From Clostridium sp. (GTDB taxonomy: Bacteria; Bacillota; Clostridia; Clostridiales; Clostridiaceae), in assembly GCA_031292145.1 (NCBI GenBank), contig JARLHR010000178.1, positions 1 to 38,416 on the forward strand: a DNA stretch of 38,416 nucleotides, in the 5' to 3' direction. This document shows positions 25,625 through 34,257 of this stretch, in pieces. Positions within the stretch are counted from its first letter, which is position 1, and the number at the start of each line of letters is the position of its first letter. The translations under genes and the position numbers were made by a program. Below the pieces are notes generated by a model, which saw only the letters and a program-made list of their open reading frames with translations, searched no databases and was not told the DNA's origin.

Positions 25625-26506
25625 ATGAAAAAAACTTACTATATAAAAAAGATATATTTATTACTTTCCATAGCATTCTTTATATTTTCCATTTTCACAA
25701 TTGGTTGTAATCCTTTTGTAGCTAATTCATCACAAAATATTAAACCTGATCCCAATATGATGTTGGTACATTATATAGATGTAGGGCAAGGAGATAGTAT
25801 CCTCATTCAAGTGAACAATAAAAATCTTTTAATAGATTCAGGACCTAAATCTGATGAAAATAAACTCTTTAGTTATTTATCCAATCTGCATTTAGATAAA
25901 TTAGACTATATAATTGCAACCCATCCTCATGATGATCACATTGGAAATATGGCTGAAGTGATAAAAAAATATGATGTTTCAAGATTTTATGCTCCAAAGG
26001 TTGAATCTACAACAAAAACTTTTGAGAAAATGGTTGATGCATTAAAAGGTAAGAATTTAAAAATAAATGTAATAAAGAAAGGTACAAATTCTATTGATTT
26101 AGGTGAAAATACTAAGATCACTGTCTTCTCCCCTTCTAAGGCTTCTTATGAAGATATAAACAACTATTCACCTGTTATAAAAATAGAATATGGCAACACC
26201 TCGTTTTTGTTTACTGGAGATGCTCAGGCAGACGTAGAAAAAGATATACTCTCTACTAATGAAGATATTAGAGCAGATGTCTTAAAGATTGGTCATCATG
26301 GATCATCAACTTCTACCAGTATGAATTTTCTTAGCAAAGTAAATCCATCTATATCAGTAATTTCTGTAGGTAAAGATAATATTTATAATCACCCTAATGA
26401 AAATACTATTAAGCATCTAAATGAAAAAAATATAACAATATATAGAACCGATCAAGATGGAACAATACTTCTTTGTTCTGATGGCTCTAAAATTACTAGG
26501 AAATAA
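25625..26506 (+). CDS. Secreted ComEC/Rec2-type metallo-beta-lactamase hydrolase
   Basis: A 293-residue exported protein. The N-terminal signal segment ends near IFTIGC (possible lipoprotein Cys near residue 28), followed by a metallo-beta-lactamase domain of the ComEC/Rec2 C-terminal type: MLVHYIDVGQGDSILIQ, THPHDDHIGNM (metal ligands), FLFTGDAQ and KIGHHGSSTSTS. All metal ligands are present. The Competence_B membrane domain of ComEC is missing, so this is the standalone extracellular form. Related proteins may degrade DNA or other phosphodiesters at the cell surface. AAGGAG lies 13 bp before the ATG. Its stop lies about 6 bp from family B fragment B7. Confidence 0.88.
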   Translation: MKKTYYIKKIYLLLSIAFFIFSIFTIGCNPFVANSSQNIKPDPNMMLVHYIDVGQGDSILIQVNNKNLLIDSGPKSDENKLFSYLSNLHLDKLDYIIATHPHDDHIGNMAEVIKKYDVSRFYAPKVESTTKTFEKMVDALKGKNLKINVIKKGTNSIDLGENTKITVFSPSKASYEDINNYSPVIKIEYGNTSFLFTGDAQADVEKDILSTNEDIRADVLKIGHHGSSTSTSMNFLSKVNPSISVISVGKDNIYNHPNENTIKHLNEKNITIYRTDQDGTILLCSDGSKITRK

Positions 26507-26512
26507 ATACTC

Positions 26513-26598
26513 GCGTGTAATCAACCGAAATTAGATACATGTTTATTTCGGTAGATTATCGCATAAGTCTAAGTTATATGTTGTTTATCTATATATGT
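26513..26598. repeat. Deleted family B copy, B7
   Basis: Two opposed family B ends without the central hairpin. An inverted right end (TAATCAACCGAAATTAGATA) joins directly to a direct right end (TTTCGGTAGATTATCGCAT, then AAGTCTAAGTTATATG and TTTATCTATATATG). It bridges the convergent metallo-beta-lactamase and MFS transporter genes, touching both 3' ends. Confidence 0.7.
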
Positions 26599-26601
26599 GC
26601 T

Positions 26602-28143
26602 TTAAACTATTAATTTCTTTCTGTTTTTGCTTCTCATTAATAGAACAAATACGATTGCGATAACAGCTGCAACAGCTGTTACAGCTAATGTATAATCAAT
26701 TGCATCTAAATATGCTTGTTTATATACTAGTTGGGTAATTGCAGTTATTGTCCCCCCAGTTGCATCGCCTTGTGAATATCCATCTTGCATATATAATGCT
26801 TGAATTTTATTGGCAGCTTCACTAGCAGCTAAATTAAATGATGTAACTTGATCTGATAACCTATTATAATTCAAATTAACTCTGCCTTGTATTACAGTTG
26901 TTGTAATTGTTATACTTAATGAACCTGCAATTTGTTTAATTGTATTATTTAGCGCCGATGCTTTTCCTGCTAATTTAGGATCAACAATAGCATTCATCCC
27001 TGCTGTTGTTACAGGCATCATCGAAAGTCCAATTCCTATATTTCGTATTGTCATTACTACCTCTATATAAAGTTTGGTTGTATCCATATTAATACAAGTC
27101 AATTTATATGAACTTACAATTAATATAAGTATTCCAATGGTAGCTGGGATTTTTGCACCAATCTTATCAAATATTTTACCGCTAATAGGCATTATAAGTG
27201 CCGATGCCATAGCAGATGGTAATAAAATCATTCCTGTTTTTATCGGTGTATAATTCCTCATATTTTGTAAAAATAAAGGCATTATATACATTACAGCCAT
27301 TAATACAGAAAACAGTAAGCATTGTATAATTTGGCTTATAGTAAATTCAAAATTCTTTAAAACACGTAATTCTATTAGTGGATCTTCAATACTAAGTTCA
27401 TTTATTATAAATAATATCATTCCAAAAACTCCAACTGTTAATAAAAGAGGATTTTTTATATCGCCCCAATCTATTGTAGAACCTTCACCTAAAACATATA
27501 AAATACTAACTATAGATATAGTAGAAGTTATAAAGCCTATATAATCAAATTTAGCAACTGATTTTTTTCGAGTATCTCGAAGGCATATTAATGCCATAAA
27601 TGTTCCTAATATACCTATAGGAACATTTATATAAAATATTATTCTCCAATCTAATTTTTCAAGAATATATCCTCCAAGAGTTGGTCCTATGGCTGGAGCA
27701 GCTAAAACTGCAATCCCCCAAAATCCCACTGCAGTACCAAGTGTCTCCTTTGAAAATGTTCGCATCATCATAGTCATACCAATAGGCATTATCATCCCAC
27801 CGCCTATAGCTTGTATAATACGAAATGCTATCATAGCTCCATTACTCCAAGCCATTCCACATAAAAATGACCCTGCAGTAAAAGTGATAAGCGCAAATAT
27901 AAACATTTTTTTTAATCCAAATACATCTCCTAAATATCCAGTTAGTGGTACTATCGCACCTAATGTAAGAGTATAAGCCGTTAATACCCACTTTACATCA
28001 TCTAGCGAGACTCCAAATACTGACATTATTTTAGGAACAGCAATATTAGCAATACTAGTATCTAGTGCAGACATAAAAGAACCTATTACAATTACTAAAA
28101 GAATCAGCCACTTAGATAAATCTTTTTTCTCTTTTTCGGCCAT
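26602..28143 (-). CDS. DHA2-type MFS multidrug transporter (EmrB-like)
   Basis: A 513-residue, 14-helix major facilitator of the DHA2 (EmrB/QacA) group. Signatures include SFMSALDTSIANIAVPKI in helix 1 and antiporter motif C (AAPAIGPTLGGYI) near residue 155. It exports drugs by proton antiport. The ATG at 28158 overlaps the previous gene's stop and the GGAGG ribosome binding site, so the ATG at 28143 is preferred. It is the last gene of an operon with a TolC-like protein and two membrane fusion proteins, so it probably works in a tripartite-like assembly. Confidence 0.92.
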   Translation of the reverse strand: MAEKEKKDLSKWLILLVIVIGSFMSALDTSIANIAVPKIMSVFGVSLDDVKWVLTAYTLTLGAIVPLTGYLGDVFGLKKMFIFALITFTAGSFLCGMAWSNGAMIAFRIIQAIGGGMIMPIGMTMMMRTFSKETLGTAVGFWGIAVLAAPAIGPTLGGYILEKLDWRIIFYINVPIGILGTFMALICLRDTRKKSVAKFDYIGFITSTISIVSILYVLGEGSTIDWGDIKNPLLLTVGVFGMILFIINELSIEDPLIELRVLKNFEFTISQIIQCLLFSVLMAVMYIMPLFLQNMRNYTPIKTGMILLPSAMASALIMPISGKIFDKIGAKIPATIGILILIVSSYKLTCINMDTTKLYIEVVMTIRNIGIGLSMMPVTTAGMNAIVDPKLAGKASALNNTIKQIAGSLSITITTTVIQGRVNLNYNRLSDQVTSFNLAASEAANKIQALYMQDGYSQGDATGGTITAITQLVYKQAYLDAIDYTLAVTAVAAVIAIVFVLLMRSKNRKKLIV

Positions 28144-28157
28144 TATGCATACCTCCA

Positions 28158-28811
28158 TTACTTAACGTGAATTTTAACTATAGCATTAGTACCAGGTAGT
28201 AATTGAGGATTAATCTTATCAAGTTCAATTTTGACAGGCACCCTTTGCACTACTTTAGTAAATGTGCCACTAGTTGATGTTGGAAGAAGTGAAAAAGTAG
28301 AATTTGAAGCCTTACCAACATATTTCACTTTACCTGTAAATGACTTTCCTTCAATTTCATCTATTGTAATATCCACAGCTTGTCCTTGTTTTACTTTTCC
28401 TAATTTAGTTTCTTCTATATTTGCACTAATATAGAGCTTTTGTGGATCAACAATCATTGCAAGGGATTGTCCTGCTGCTTCAATTTCTCCTTCATTACCA
28501 ATTTTTTTAATAACAATTCCACTGATTGGTGCTCTTATTATAGATTGATCTACATTAGCATCTGGAAGGCTTCCCATTTCTTGTCTTCCCAAGATTTCAT
28601 CTTGAGATACATTATCTCCTTCCTCTACATTAAATTCGAGAAGTTTTCCTGAAATCTGCGGACTTACTTTAATTAAATCTCCTGTAACTCTTGCATCATC
28701 CGTAGAAACAAAGTAATTATTATCATACCAATAATAAAATCCTATTCCACCAAGTGCTCCAATCATTACTATTAATATAACGCTCATTACTATTTTACGC
28801 TTTTTACTCAT
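28158..28811 (-). CDS. Short EmrA-type membrane fusion protein
   Basis: A 217-residue HlyD-family adaptor with an N-terminal transmembrane anchor (about 7-27), a barrel-sandwich lipoyl half (DDARVTGDLIKVSPQISGKLLEFNVEEGDNV), the second lipoyl half (IIRAPISGIVIKKIGNEGEIEAAGQ) and a beta-barrel. The long alpha-helical hairpin of EmrA, normally between the two lipoyl halves, is absent: only about 15 residues separate them. It therefore cannot reach a TolC channel itself. It directly precedes the MFS transporter gene. GGGGTG provides the ribosome binding site for the ATG at 28811. Confidence 0.88.
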   Translation of the reverse strand: MSKKRKIVMSVILIVMIGALGGIGFYYWYDNNYFVSTDDARVTGDLIKVSPQISGKLLEFNVEEGDNVSQDEILGRQEMGSLPDANVDQSIIRAPISGIVIKKIGNEGEIEAAGQSLAMIVDPQKLYISANIEETKLGKVKQGQAVDITIDEIEGKSFTGKVKYVGKASNSTFSLLPTSTSGTFTKVVQRVPVKIELDKINPQLLPGTNAIVKIHVK

Positions 28812-28829
28812 ATGATTTTTCACCCCTTA

Positions 28830-29819
28830 CTATCTAATTCCTATTTCAGCAAACATTCCAGGCTTTAGAAGCGGATCTTTATCTTTGAACTTAACCTTTA
28901 CAAGAACATTTTTATTTTTTGAATCTACCGCTGAATCTATTACTGATATTTCTCCTTCAAACTCCTTATCTGGTATTTCAGATATTTTAATTACAACTTT
29001 TTGATTAACAGATATTTTATTAATATACGTAGAAGGTATATACGCATTTATACTGATTGTATCTAAATTAGCAATTGAAAGCAGTGATGCTCCCGCTGCA
29101 GCTAGTTCACCATTATTAATATTCTTAGAAATAACTACTCCAGATATTGGAGATGTAATTATTCCATTTTGAAGCTGAACCTCAGCTGTATTTAAAGCTG
29201 CTTGCGCGCTCTTTACTTGTGCTTCTACAATTGCTATACTCTCCGCACTTTCACCTTTGTTTAACATATCCAAAGCTGCTTGCGCTGATTTGTATGTAGA
29301 TTCTGCTACAGTTACAGATGTCTCACTTTGATCAAGCTGAGACTTAGTAATTCCACCTGCATTAAAAACATCTTTATTTCTTTCATTACTAGCTTTAGCA
29401 TTTTCACAGTTTGCCTTAGCACTTTCAAGGGCTGCTGTAGCCTGTTCTATCTGCTCAGGTCTTGACCCACTTTTAATTTTATTTAAGTTTGCTTGTGCTA
29501 CATCCATACCTGCTTGTGCCTGATTAACTTGAGCCTCTAAATATTTTGAGTCTAGAGTAATTATAGTATCACCTTTATTTATTGTAGAACCAACATCTAC
29601 ACTTAAATTTGAAACTCTCGCATTAATTTTAGATGTTATAACTGCACTTTCATCTGCTTGAACTTTTCCTGACATAAAATAAATAATGCTATTTTCTTGA
29701 ACGCCAGCGATTTCATCAACATTAGTACTAGTATTATCATTTTTATTATTACTACATCCATATATAGTTGAAATAACCATTAATGCTATAATCATTACTC
29801 GCATAATACTTTTTTTCAT
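28830..29819 (-). CDS. HlyD/AcrA-type membrane fusion lipoprotein
   Basis: A 329-residue adaptor with an N-terminal signal ending in YGC (probable lipoprotein Cys near 22), a first lipoyl half (VQADESAVITSKINARVSNLSVDVGSTINKG), an alpha-helical coiled-coil hairpin of about 120 residues rich in Ala, Gln and Ser, a second lipoyl half (GIITSPISGVVISKNINNGELAAAG) and a beta-barrel. The GGGGGG ribosome binding site selects the ATG at 29819; the longer frame to 29888 overlaps the TolC-like gene. It sits between the TolC-like and short EmrA genes. Its hairpin could contact the TolC-like protein. Confidence 0.9.
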   Translation of the reverse strand: MKKSIMRVMIIALMVISTIYGCSNNKNDNTSTNVDEIAGVQENSIIYFMSGKVQADESAVITSKINARVSNLSVDVGSTINKGDTIITLDSKYLEAQVNQAQAGMDVAQANLNKIKSGSRPEQIEQATAALESAKANCENAKASNERNKDVFNAGGITKSQLDQSETSVTVAESTYKSAQAALDMLNKGESAESIAIVEAQVKSAQAALNTAEVQLQNGIITSPISGVVISKNINNGELAAAGASLLSIANLDTISINAYIPSTYINKISVNQKVVIKISEIPDKEFEGEISVIDSAVDSKNKNVLVKVKFKDKDPLLKPGMFAEIGIR

Positions 29820-29856
29820 ATTATTTTGCCCCCCTTTATTTCTTAAATGATTTATA

Positions 29857-31134
29857 TTATTTTGAAAATGCAATCCAGGGCTTTTCAATTTCTTCCTTTA
29901 AAGTATTATATCTATCGATTGCACTTCTTAGTTGAATATTTAAATCTTCACTATTTGAAACTTGAGTGTCATAATCTATTTTAGTTATTAATCCATCATC
30001 ATATTTTACCTTTGAAATTTTAAGTTCTTTATTATAAAGCATTATATTTTTCTTTAGAAAATTAATAGTATCTTCTGTAGTAAGAAGCATTGTATAAAAA
30101 CTTCTTAACTGATCCTTAAATTGTTTCTTTGTTTCATCTAAATTAGTTTCCCCTTCATAAGCACCTAGCTTAGCATTTAAATATGCTAAACGTATTGACA
30201 GTTTATATGCATAAGTCTCTCTTTCTTGATAATAATTATCCATCTTAGTTTCATATTCTTCATAAGCTTTCAAATCTCCATCATTATTAAATACTGGCTT
30301 ATCATCTGATGGTTTATCTGTTACATCTGGTACCTTATGATCGCTATCATTAAAAAAGTCTTTGTCTAATTTAATTATTTGCGTACTATATTTTAAATAA
30401 TTTTCTATAGCATCATCAAAATGCTCATCAACTGAACCATCTATTTTAAATACATCATATTTTATATCTTCCTCTAGACTATACTTCGTCACATCTTTGC
30501 CTGTTAAAACTTTAAAGCTATACTGCGCATCTTTCAAAGTGTTCTCACTTGATTTAAGTTTATCTTCTAAATCTTCTATCTTAAGCGAATCTGCATCTAA
30601 ATCCACTGAAGTTGCACTACCTATATCACTCCTTAATTGTGTAATATTAAGTTCTCTATTTTTAAGTTCTATATCATTTTTCGCCTTGTCTATTTTCATT
30701 TGATTCGTAACAATATCATTATAGGCGGTAGTAACTTTTTGTATTAGCTTATCTTCATCAAAATCTCTCTGCTGCTTACACTGCTTTAACTCAATGTCAC
30801 GAGTATCTTTATCAAGATCTTTTTTATCGTCAGAAGTCTCAATTTCAAGCTTACCAACTAGCTGCGGATCATCATCAATCTTTTCATTAACATCATTAAT
30901 CTTATCCTTATAATTTATTTTCTTCTCGTCAAGTGCCAATATCTCACTACTATTAATAGCTAGTTTTATAGAATCATCTAAAGTAAGAACTGGCTTCATA
31001 TTTTCTTGATTTTTTATATTTGTGCTTGCACTAGCATTTTGTGTAATATCTGCTGCAAATGTTGGCATAGTACTTCCACTTATCACACTTACTCCTATTG
31101 CAAAAGCAATTATTCTATTTAAATTTTTTTTCAA
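29857..31134 (-). CDS. TolC-family outer-membrane-efflux-like protein
   Basis: A 425-residue exported protein. The signal peptide is cleaved near TFA-AD (about residue 28), and the rest is dominated by long alpha-helical coiled-coil segments in two related halves (LTLDDSIKLAINSS-E-LALDEKKINYKD; later TKKQFKDQLRSFYTMLLTTEDTINFLKKNIML and KYDDGLITKIDYDTQVSNSEDLNIQ), the TolC repeat pattern. An acidic low-complexity insert lies near 255-275. No clear beta-barrel region is visible, as expected for a monoderm. The TTG start (31134) has AGAGGTG 7 bp upstream. First gene of the efflux operon. Confidence 0.82.
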   Translation of the reverse strand: MKKNLNRIIAFAIGVSVISGSTMPTFAADITQNASASTNIKNQENMKPVLTLDDSIKLAINSSEILALDEKKINYKDKINDVNEKIDDDPQLVGKLEIETSDDKKDLDKDTRDIELKQCKQQRDFDEDKLIQKVTTAYNDIVTNQMKIDKAKNDIELKNRELNITQLRSDIGSATSVDLDADSLKIEDLEDKLKSSENTLKDAQYSFKVLTGKDVTKYSLEEDIKYDVFKIDGSVDEHFDDAIENYLKYSTQIIKLDKDFFNDSDHKVPDVTDKPSDDKPVFNNDGDLKAYEEYETKMDNYYQERETYAYKLSIRLAYLNAKLGAYEGETNLDETKKQFKDQLRSFYTMLLTTEDTINFLKKNIMLYNKELKISKVKYDDGLITKIDYDTQVSNSEDLNIQLRSAIDRYNTLKEEIEKPWIAFSK

Positions 31135-31188
31135 AATTTCTCACCTCTTTGTTATACTTATTCTTTCTATATGCTATATGTTAGTTTA

Positions 31189-31228
31189 ATTGAATATCAT
31201 TTTCAATAATCAATGATACTCATCATTG
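31189..31228. promoter_or_regulatory. Two palindromes in the divergent efflux/TetR promoter region
   Basis: ATTGAATATCATTTTCAAT (31189-31207; ATTGAA/TTCAAT arms) and CAATGATACTCATCATTG (31211-31228; CAATGAT/ATCATTG arms) are adjacent inverted repeats between the TolC-like gene and the divergent TetR gene. They are candidate TetR operators. A longer-spaced pair ATGGAAATA (31297-31305) / TATTTCCAT (31329-31337) lies nearer the regulator. Assignment is by position only. Confidence 0.45.
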
Positions 31229-31373
31229 TAAGTTATAAAACATTTTATATTATATTTGTTCGTTAACTTACAGATTCTTCAACATTGATTGATATTATGG
31301 AAATATTGTTGTATATTTTTATTAATGGTATTTCCATGTATTATATAATCTATCTAAATTCTGAGGTGGCTGC

Positions 31374-31949
31374 ATGACTAAAAAAGTTGATTTACGTGTA
31401 TTAAAAACACGCGAAAATATTAAAACTGCTTTCATTAATTTACTATTAATTAATGATTTTAAAGATATTACAATTCAAAATATTATAGATGAAGCTTTAA
31501 TAGGCAGATCAACTTTCTATGATCATTATTGTGATAAATATGATTTACTTGAGCATTTAGTAAATGAAGTGTTAACTGATTTTAACTTTTTTATTAAAGA
31601 AAGGTTTAATCTAAGTTCTCGCGGCGATTTTATAAATTTTTTCTCGAGTATAATTGAGTACTATTCAAAACAACGAAATGTATTTTTAGCATTACTTAAA
31701 GTTCATACTGAATCTATTGATTTATATAATGGTTTATTAAATATATTAAAGGAAGGCTGTTCATCTTATTTAGATAATATAGAAATTAAAACCAAATTTA
31801 ATATTCCTAAAGAATATTTTTGCCGCATATATGCCTCAACCGCAATGACTTCAATTCAGTGGTATATTGAAAATAATGAAGAATATACTACTCAATACTT
31901 TATGGAATCATTTAATACATTAAAAATGCTATTCTCTGAATTACTTTAG
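31374..31949 (+). CDS. TetR/AcrR family transcriptional regulator
   Basis: A 191-residue regulator with an N-terminal helix-turn-helix (about 12-58: RENIKTAFINLLLINDFKDITIQNIIDEALIGRSTFYDHYCDKYDLLEHLV) and an all-helical ligand domain of the TetR_C_8-like type. It is divergent from the TolC/HlyD/EmrA/MFS operon, so most likely it is its local drug-responsive repressor. GAGGTGG precedes the ATG. The TAG stop forms part of a TTAGGCACAATCAAG motif that recurs at other repeat sites. Confidence 0.9.
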   Translation: MTKKVDLRVLKTRENIKTAFINLLLINDFKDITIQNIIDEALIGRSTFYDHYCDKYDLLEHLVNEVLTDFNFFIKERFNLSSRGDFINFFSSIIEYYSKQRNVFLALLKVHTESIDLYNGLLNILKEGCSSYLDNIEIKTKFNIPKEYFCRIYASTAMTSIQWYIENNEEYTTQYFMESFNTLKMLFSELL

Positions 31950-32005
31950 GCACAATCAAGAAAATAACCCTAAGTAATACTATCTTCATATTACTTAGGG
32001 TTATT
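31947..32005. terminator. TTAGGCACAAT motif plus perfect 17-bp terminator hairpin
   Basis: The motif begins at 31946 (TTAGGCACAATCAAGAAAA) and runs into the stem AATAACCCTAAGTAATA (31963-31979) / TATTACTTAGGGTTATT (31989-32005), a perfect 17-bp match with a 9-nt loop. It sits between convergent tetR and yprB-like genes. On the minus strand it is followed by TTTTCTTG, so it can terminate both. Confidence 0.75.
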
Positions 32006-32008
32006 CTA

Positions 32009-32752
32009 CTAATTTAAATTATCTTCTAATTCTTCTTTTGTGTCATCATCTTCAACTTCTTCTATTTCCTCTATTTCTTCTTCCAACTGTTCATCATTCA
32101 TGCTGTCTTCAAAAATATATTTTTTCCAGTTAACATATATATAATATAAATTTATAACATCTTGCTCATTATATAGAAGAATTTTTTCTATTTTTTCTTC
32201 TGGCATCCTTTTGAAATAACCTTTGTCCTTCATAACTTTATGAAAAGTTTTAGCTAGATTAGACCCACTAATGACTTCCCCTTCTCTAAAAATTTGAAAA
32301 ACTTTTTCTAGTTTTTTTAAGCCTATAGATAATTTCTTATATTTTTCATATTCCTTTTGAATATCAATAGAAGCAAATTCTTCATCAAAATTATAATATA
32401 TACTATTTTCTTTAAAAAGATAATTTATAACTGTAAAATCATTATTACCTGAAAAAGTGATTATTGCTTTTTTTCCTTTTTCTTTCATTTTGATAAAATA
32501 TTCCTTAGCTAGATACAATATATTTATTGCCTCATCTCTGTCTTCAATCATATATTGTGTAACCAGGATATTGTTATTTTTCTTATCATATTCACACGCC
32601 CCAAATACTCCAATACATTTAGGCTTTTTATAAACGTAGTGTTCAAGATCAAAGAATATAATTTCTTCTGGAGCGTATTCTTTTCCTTCAGATTTCATCA
32701 TATATTCCTCTATATATTCTTCTACCCTAACCCTATTTTCACGAATAATCAC
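32009..32752 (-). CDS. YprB-like ribonuclease H-fold exonuclease
   Basis: A 247-residue protein of the RNase_H_2/YprB type (DEDD nuclease superfamily). Motif I IIFFDLEHYVYKKPKCIGVFG (residues about 32-52, Asp and Glu), motif II region IITFSGNNDFTVINYL near 98, and a C-terminal motif LLYNEQDVINLYYIYV near 195 carry the metal-binding acids. The C-terminus is a run of Glu and Asp. It begins with GTG preceded by AGGAAAG and lies 14 bp after the HAD gene, so the two form an operon. Substrate unknown. Confidence 0.8.
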   Translation of the reverse strand: MIIRENRVRVEEYIEEYMMKSEGKEYAPEEIIFFDLEHYVYKKPKCIGVFGACEYDKKNNNILVTQYMIEDRDEAINILYLAKEYFIKMKEKGKKAIITFSGNNDFTVINYLFKENSIYYNFDEEFASIDIQKEYEKYKKLSIGLKKLEKVFQIFREGEVISGSNLAKTFHKVMKDKGYFKRMPEEKIEKILLYNEQDVINLYYIYVNWKKYIFEDSMNDEQLEEEIEEIEEVEDDDTKEELEDNLN

Positions 32753-32766
32753 AGTATCACTCTTTC

Positions 32767-33498
32767 CTATAAGAATTGTATATCCTCAATATCCAAGTTG
32801 TATATTACATCTTTTCTTTCAACAACCACATTAACTTTTTTTATTAATTCTCTATCTTTTAAAACCTTTTGTAAAAGTTCCTTAGTTGGATTCATACAAT
32901 ATGGATGTTTTACATTTCTAAACATAGTATAATCTCCTGCTGTATCACCATATGCATAACTTTCATTTAAATCAATATTATACTTTTTTGACAAGCCATT
33001 TATAGCCTTCTTTTTACTTTTGCTATCCCACATAGGAACTACTTCCCCTGTATATATATTATTATTATCTATAATATATTTTGCACCTATGTAATCAGTA
33101 AATCCATATTTCATTGCCATCTCTCTAACAAGTTCTGAAGGCGAACCAGATATTATGATTAAAATATGCCCATTAGCCTGATGCCATTTTATTCTATCCC
33201 TTGTAAAAGTATATACTCTATCACCCTTTTGTTCTACAACTTTTTTCGCTATATAATCCATTTGATACTTTTGTAATCCTTTAATCGACTCAACATATAT
33301 ATCTATCATTTTTAAAAGATAATTATCATAATCACCTTGTCTCTTATCCCATTTCATAAAATATGGTCTTAAATCATTATACCATCTTTCAGACCCTATA
33401 ATCTCATATTTAACCATTTTTTTAAATACTTCTGTTATTAATCCTTCTCTGTATAATGTTCCATCTAAATCAAAAAAAGCTCCTATATTTGACACCAT
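32767..33498 (-). CDS. HAD-superfamily phosphatase (subfamily IB, SerB-like)
   Basis: A 243-residue hydrolase with all four HAD motifs: FFDLDGTLYREG at residue 8-19 (nucleophile Asp), IISGSPSE near 115 (Ser), Lys near WDSKSKKKA (about 157), and YGDTAGDYTMF near 182 (metal Asp). The length and cap position suggest subfamily IB, related to phosphoserine phosphatase. The true substrate is unknown. First gene of an operon with the YprB-like nuclease. Confidence 0.85.
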   Translation of the reverse strand: MVSNIGAFFDLDGTLYREGLITEVFKKMVKYEIIGSERWYNDLRPYFMKWDKRQGDYDNYLLKMIDIYVESIKGLQKYQMDYIAKKVVEQKGDRVYTFTRDRIKWHQANGHILIIISGSPSELVREMAMKYGFTDYIGAKYIIDNNNIYTGEVVPMWDSKSKKKAINGLSKKYNIDLNESYAYGDTAGDYTMFRNVKHPYCMNPTKELLQKVLKDRELIKKVNVVVERKDVIYNLDIEDIQFL

Positions 33499-33625
33499 CT
33501 CACATCCTTTTTACTTATTTTATTATACTTTACTTTTACATTTTGGAAAAGCTTATGCAAATATAAAATTATTCTAAAAAATGAATAATTAATTCATCTG
33601 CCTCATACTTTCATATATGCATAAA

Positions 33626-33657
33626 AACACTATTAATACTTGTATATTAATAGTGTT
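33626..33657 (-). terminator. Terminator after the nitroreductase gene
   Basis: AACACTATTAATA (33626-33638) / TATTAATAGTGTT (33645-33657), a perfect 13-bp stem with a 6-nt loop, followed by TTTTT on the minus strand. It ends transcription from argS/nitroreductase before the HAD gene. Confidence 0.75.
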
Positions 33658-33674
33658 GTTTAAATTATTTCCCC

Positions 33675-34211
33675 TTATTCTATAAAAGTTGAAATTTCAC
33701 TTATATTCTTTCTTACTTTCTTTCGTATATCACTATTTTCAGGATATCCTATAGCTACTACTAACCTAATTCTTTTTAATTTATTAACATTTAGAAGCTT
33801 TTTAAGTTCCTTTTCATTGAACCATCCTAAAATGCATGTACCAAGTTCTTGCTCAGTTGCAGCCAGACATATATGTTCTGTTGCAATTCCTAAATCAACA
33901 GATCTATAATCTTGTTGCTTCATTAAAGCGCCCGCACGTGAAGTTAAATTTCCACTTTCCTCTATAACAACAATAAATGCTTGACACTCAGTCGTAAATT
34001 TATTCATAACTTTATCTTGCAGGCAAAGTGCAACTTTAGCTGATAATTCTTTATTATTTACTACAATAAAGTTCCACGGTTGACTATTACATGCAGATGG
34101 TGCTACCTGCGCTGCCTCAATACATTTAATTAATTTTTCTTTTTCGACCGGCTTATCTAAATACTTTCTACAACTCTGACGTCTATTTATTAATTCAAAA
34201 AAATCTTCCAT
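33675..34211 (-). CDS. Nitroreductase family flavoprotein
   Basis: A 178-residue FMN-dependent oxidoreductase. Signatures are INRRQSCRKYLDKPVEKEKL at the N-terminus and APSACNSQPWNFIVV near residue 37 (FMN-binding Asn/Gln), with a C-terminal GTCILGWFNEKELKKLL. Such enzymes reduce nitro compounds or quinones with NAD(P)H. It follows argS by 46 bp on the same strand, with AAGGAG before the ATG, and is probably cotranscribed with argS. The natural substrate is unknown. Confidence 0.9.
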   Translation of the reverse strand: MEDFFELINRRQSCRKYLDKPVEKEKLIKCIEAAQVAPSACNSQPWNFIVVNNKELSAKVALCLQDKVMNKFTTECQAFIVVIEESGNLTSRAGALMKQQDYRSVDLGIATEHICLAATEQELGTCILGWFNEKELKKLLNVNKLKRIRLVVAIGYPENSDIRKKVRKNISEISTFIE

Positions 34212-34257
34212 AAAAATTCTCCTTATTTTCTCATCTTTTCTGCTATTGTCTGTACTT

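Noticed and set aside
26602-31134. TolC/HlyD/EmrB genes as a sign of a Gram-negative host
   Set aside because: Everything else (spore gene, ribosome binding sites, AT-rich clostridial gene families) points to a clostridial host.
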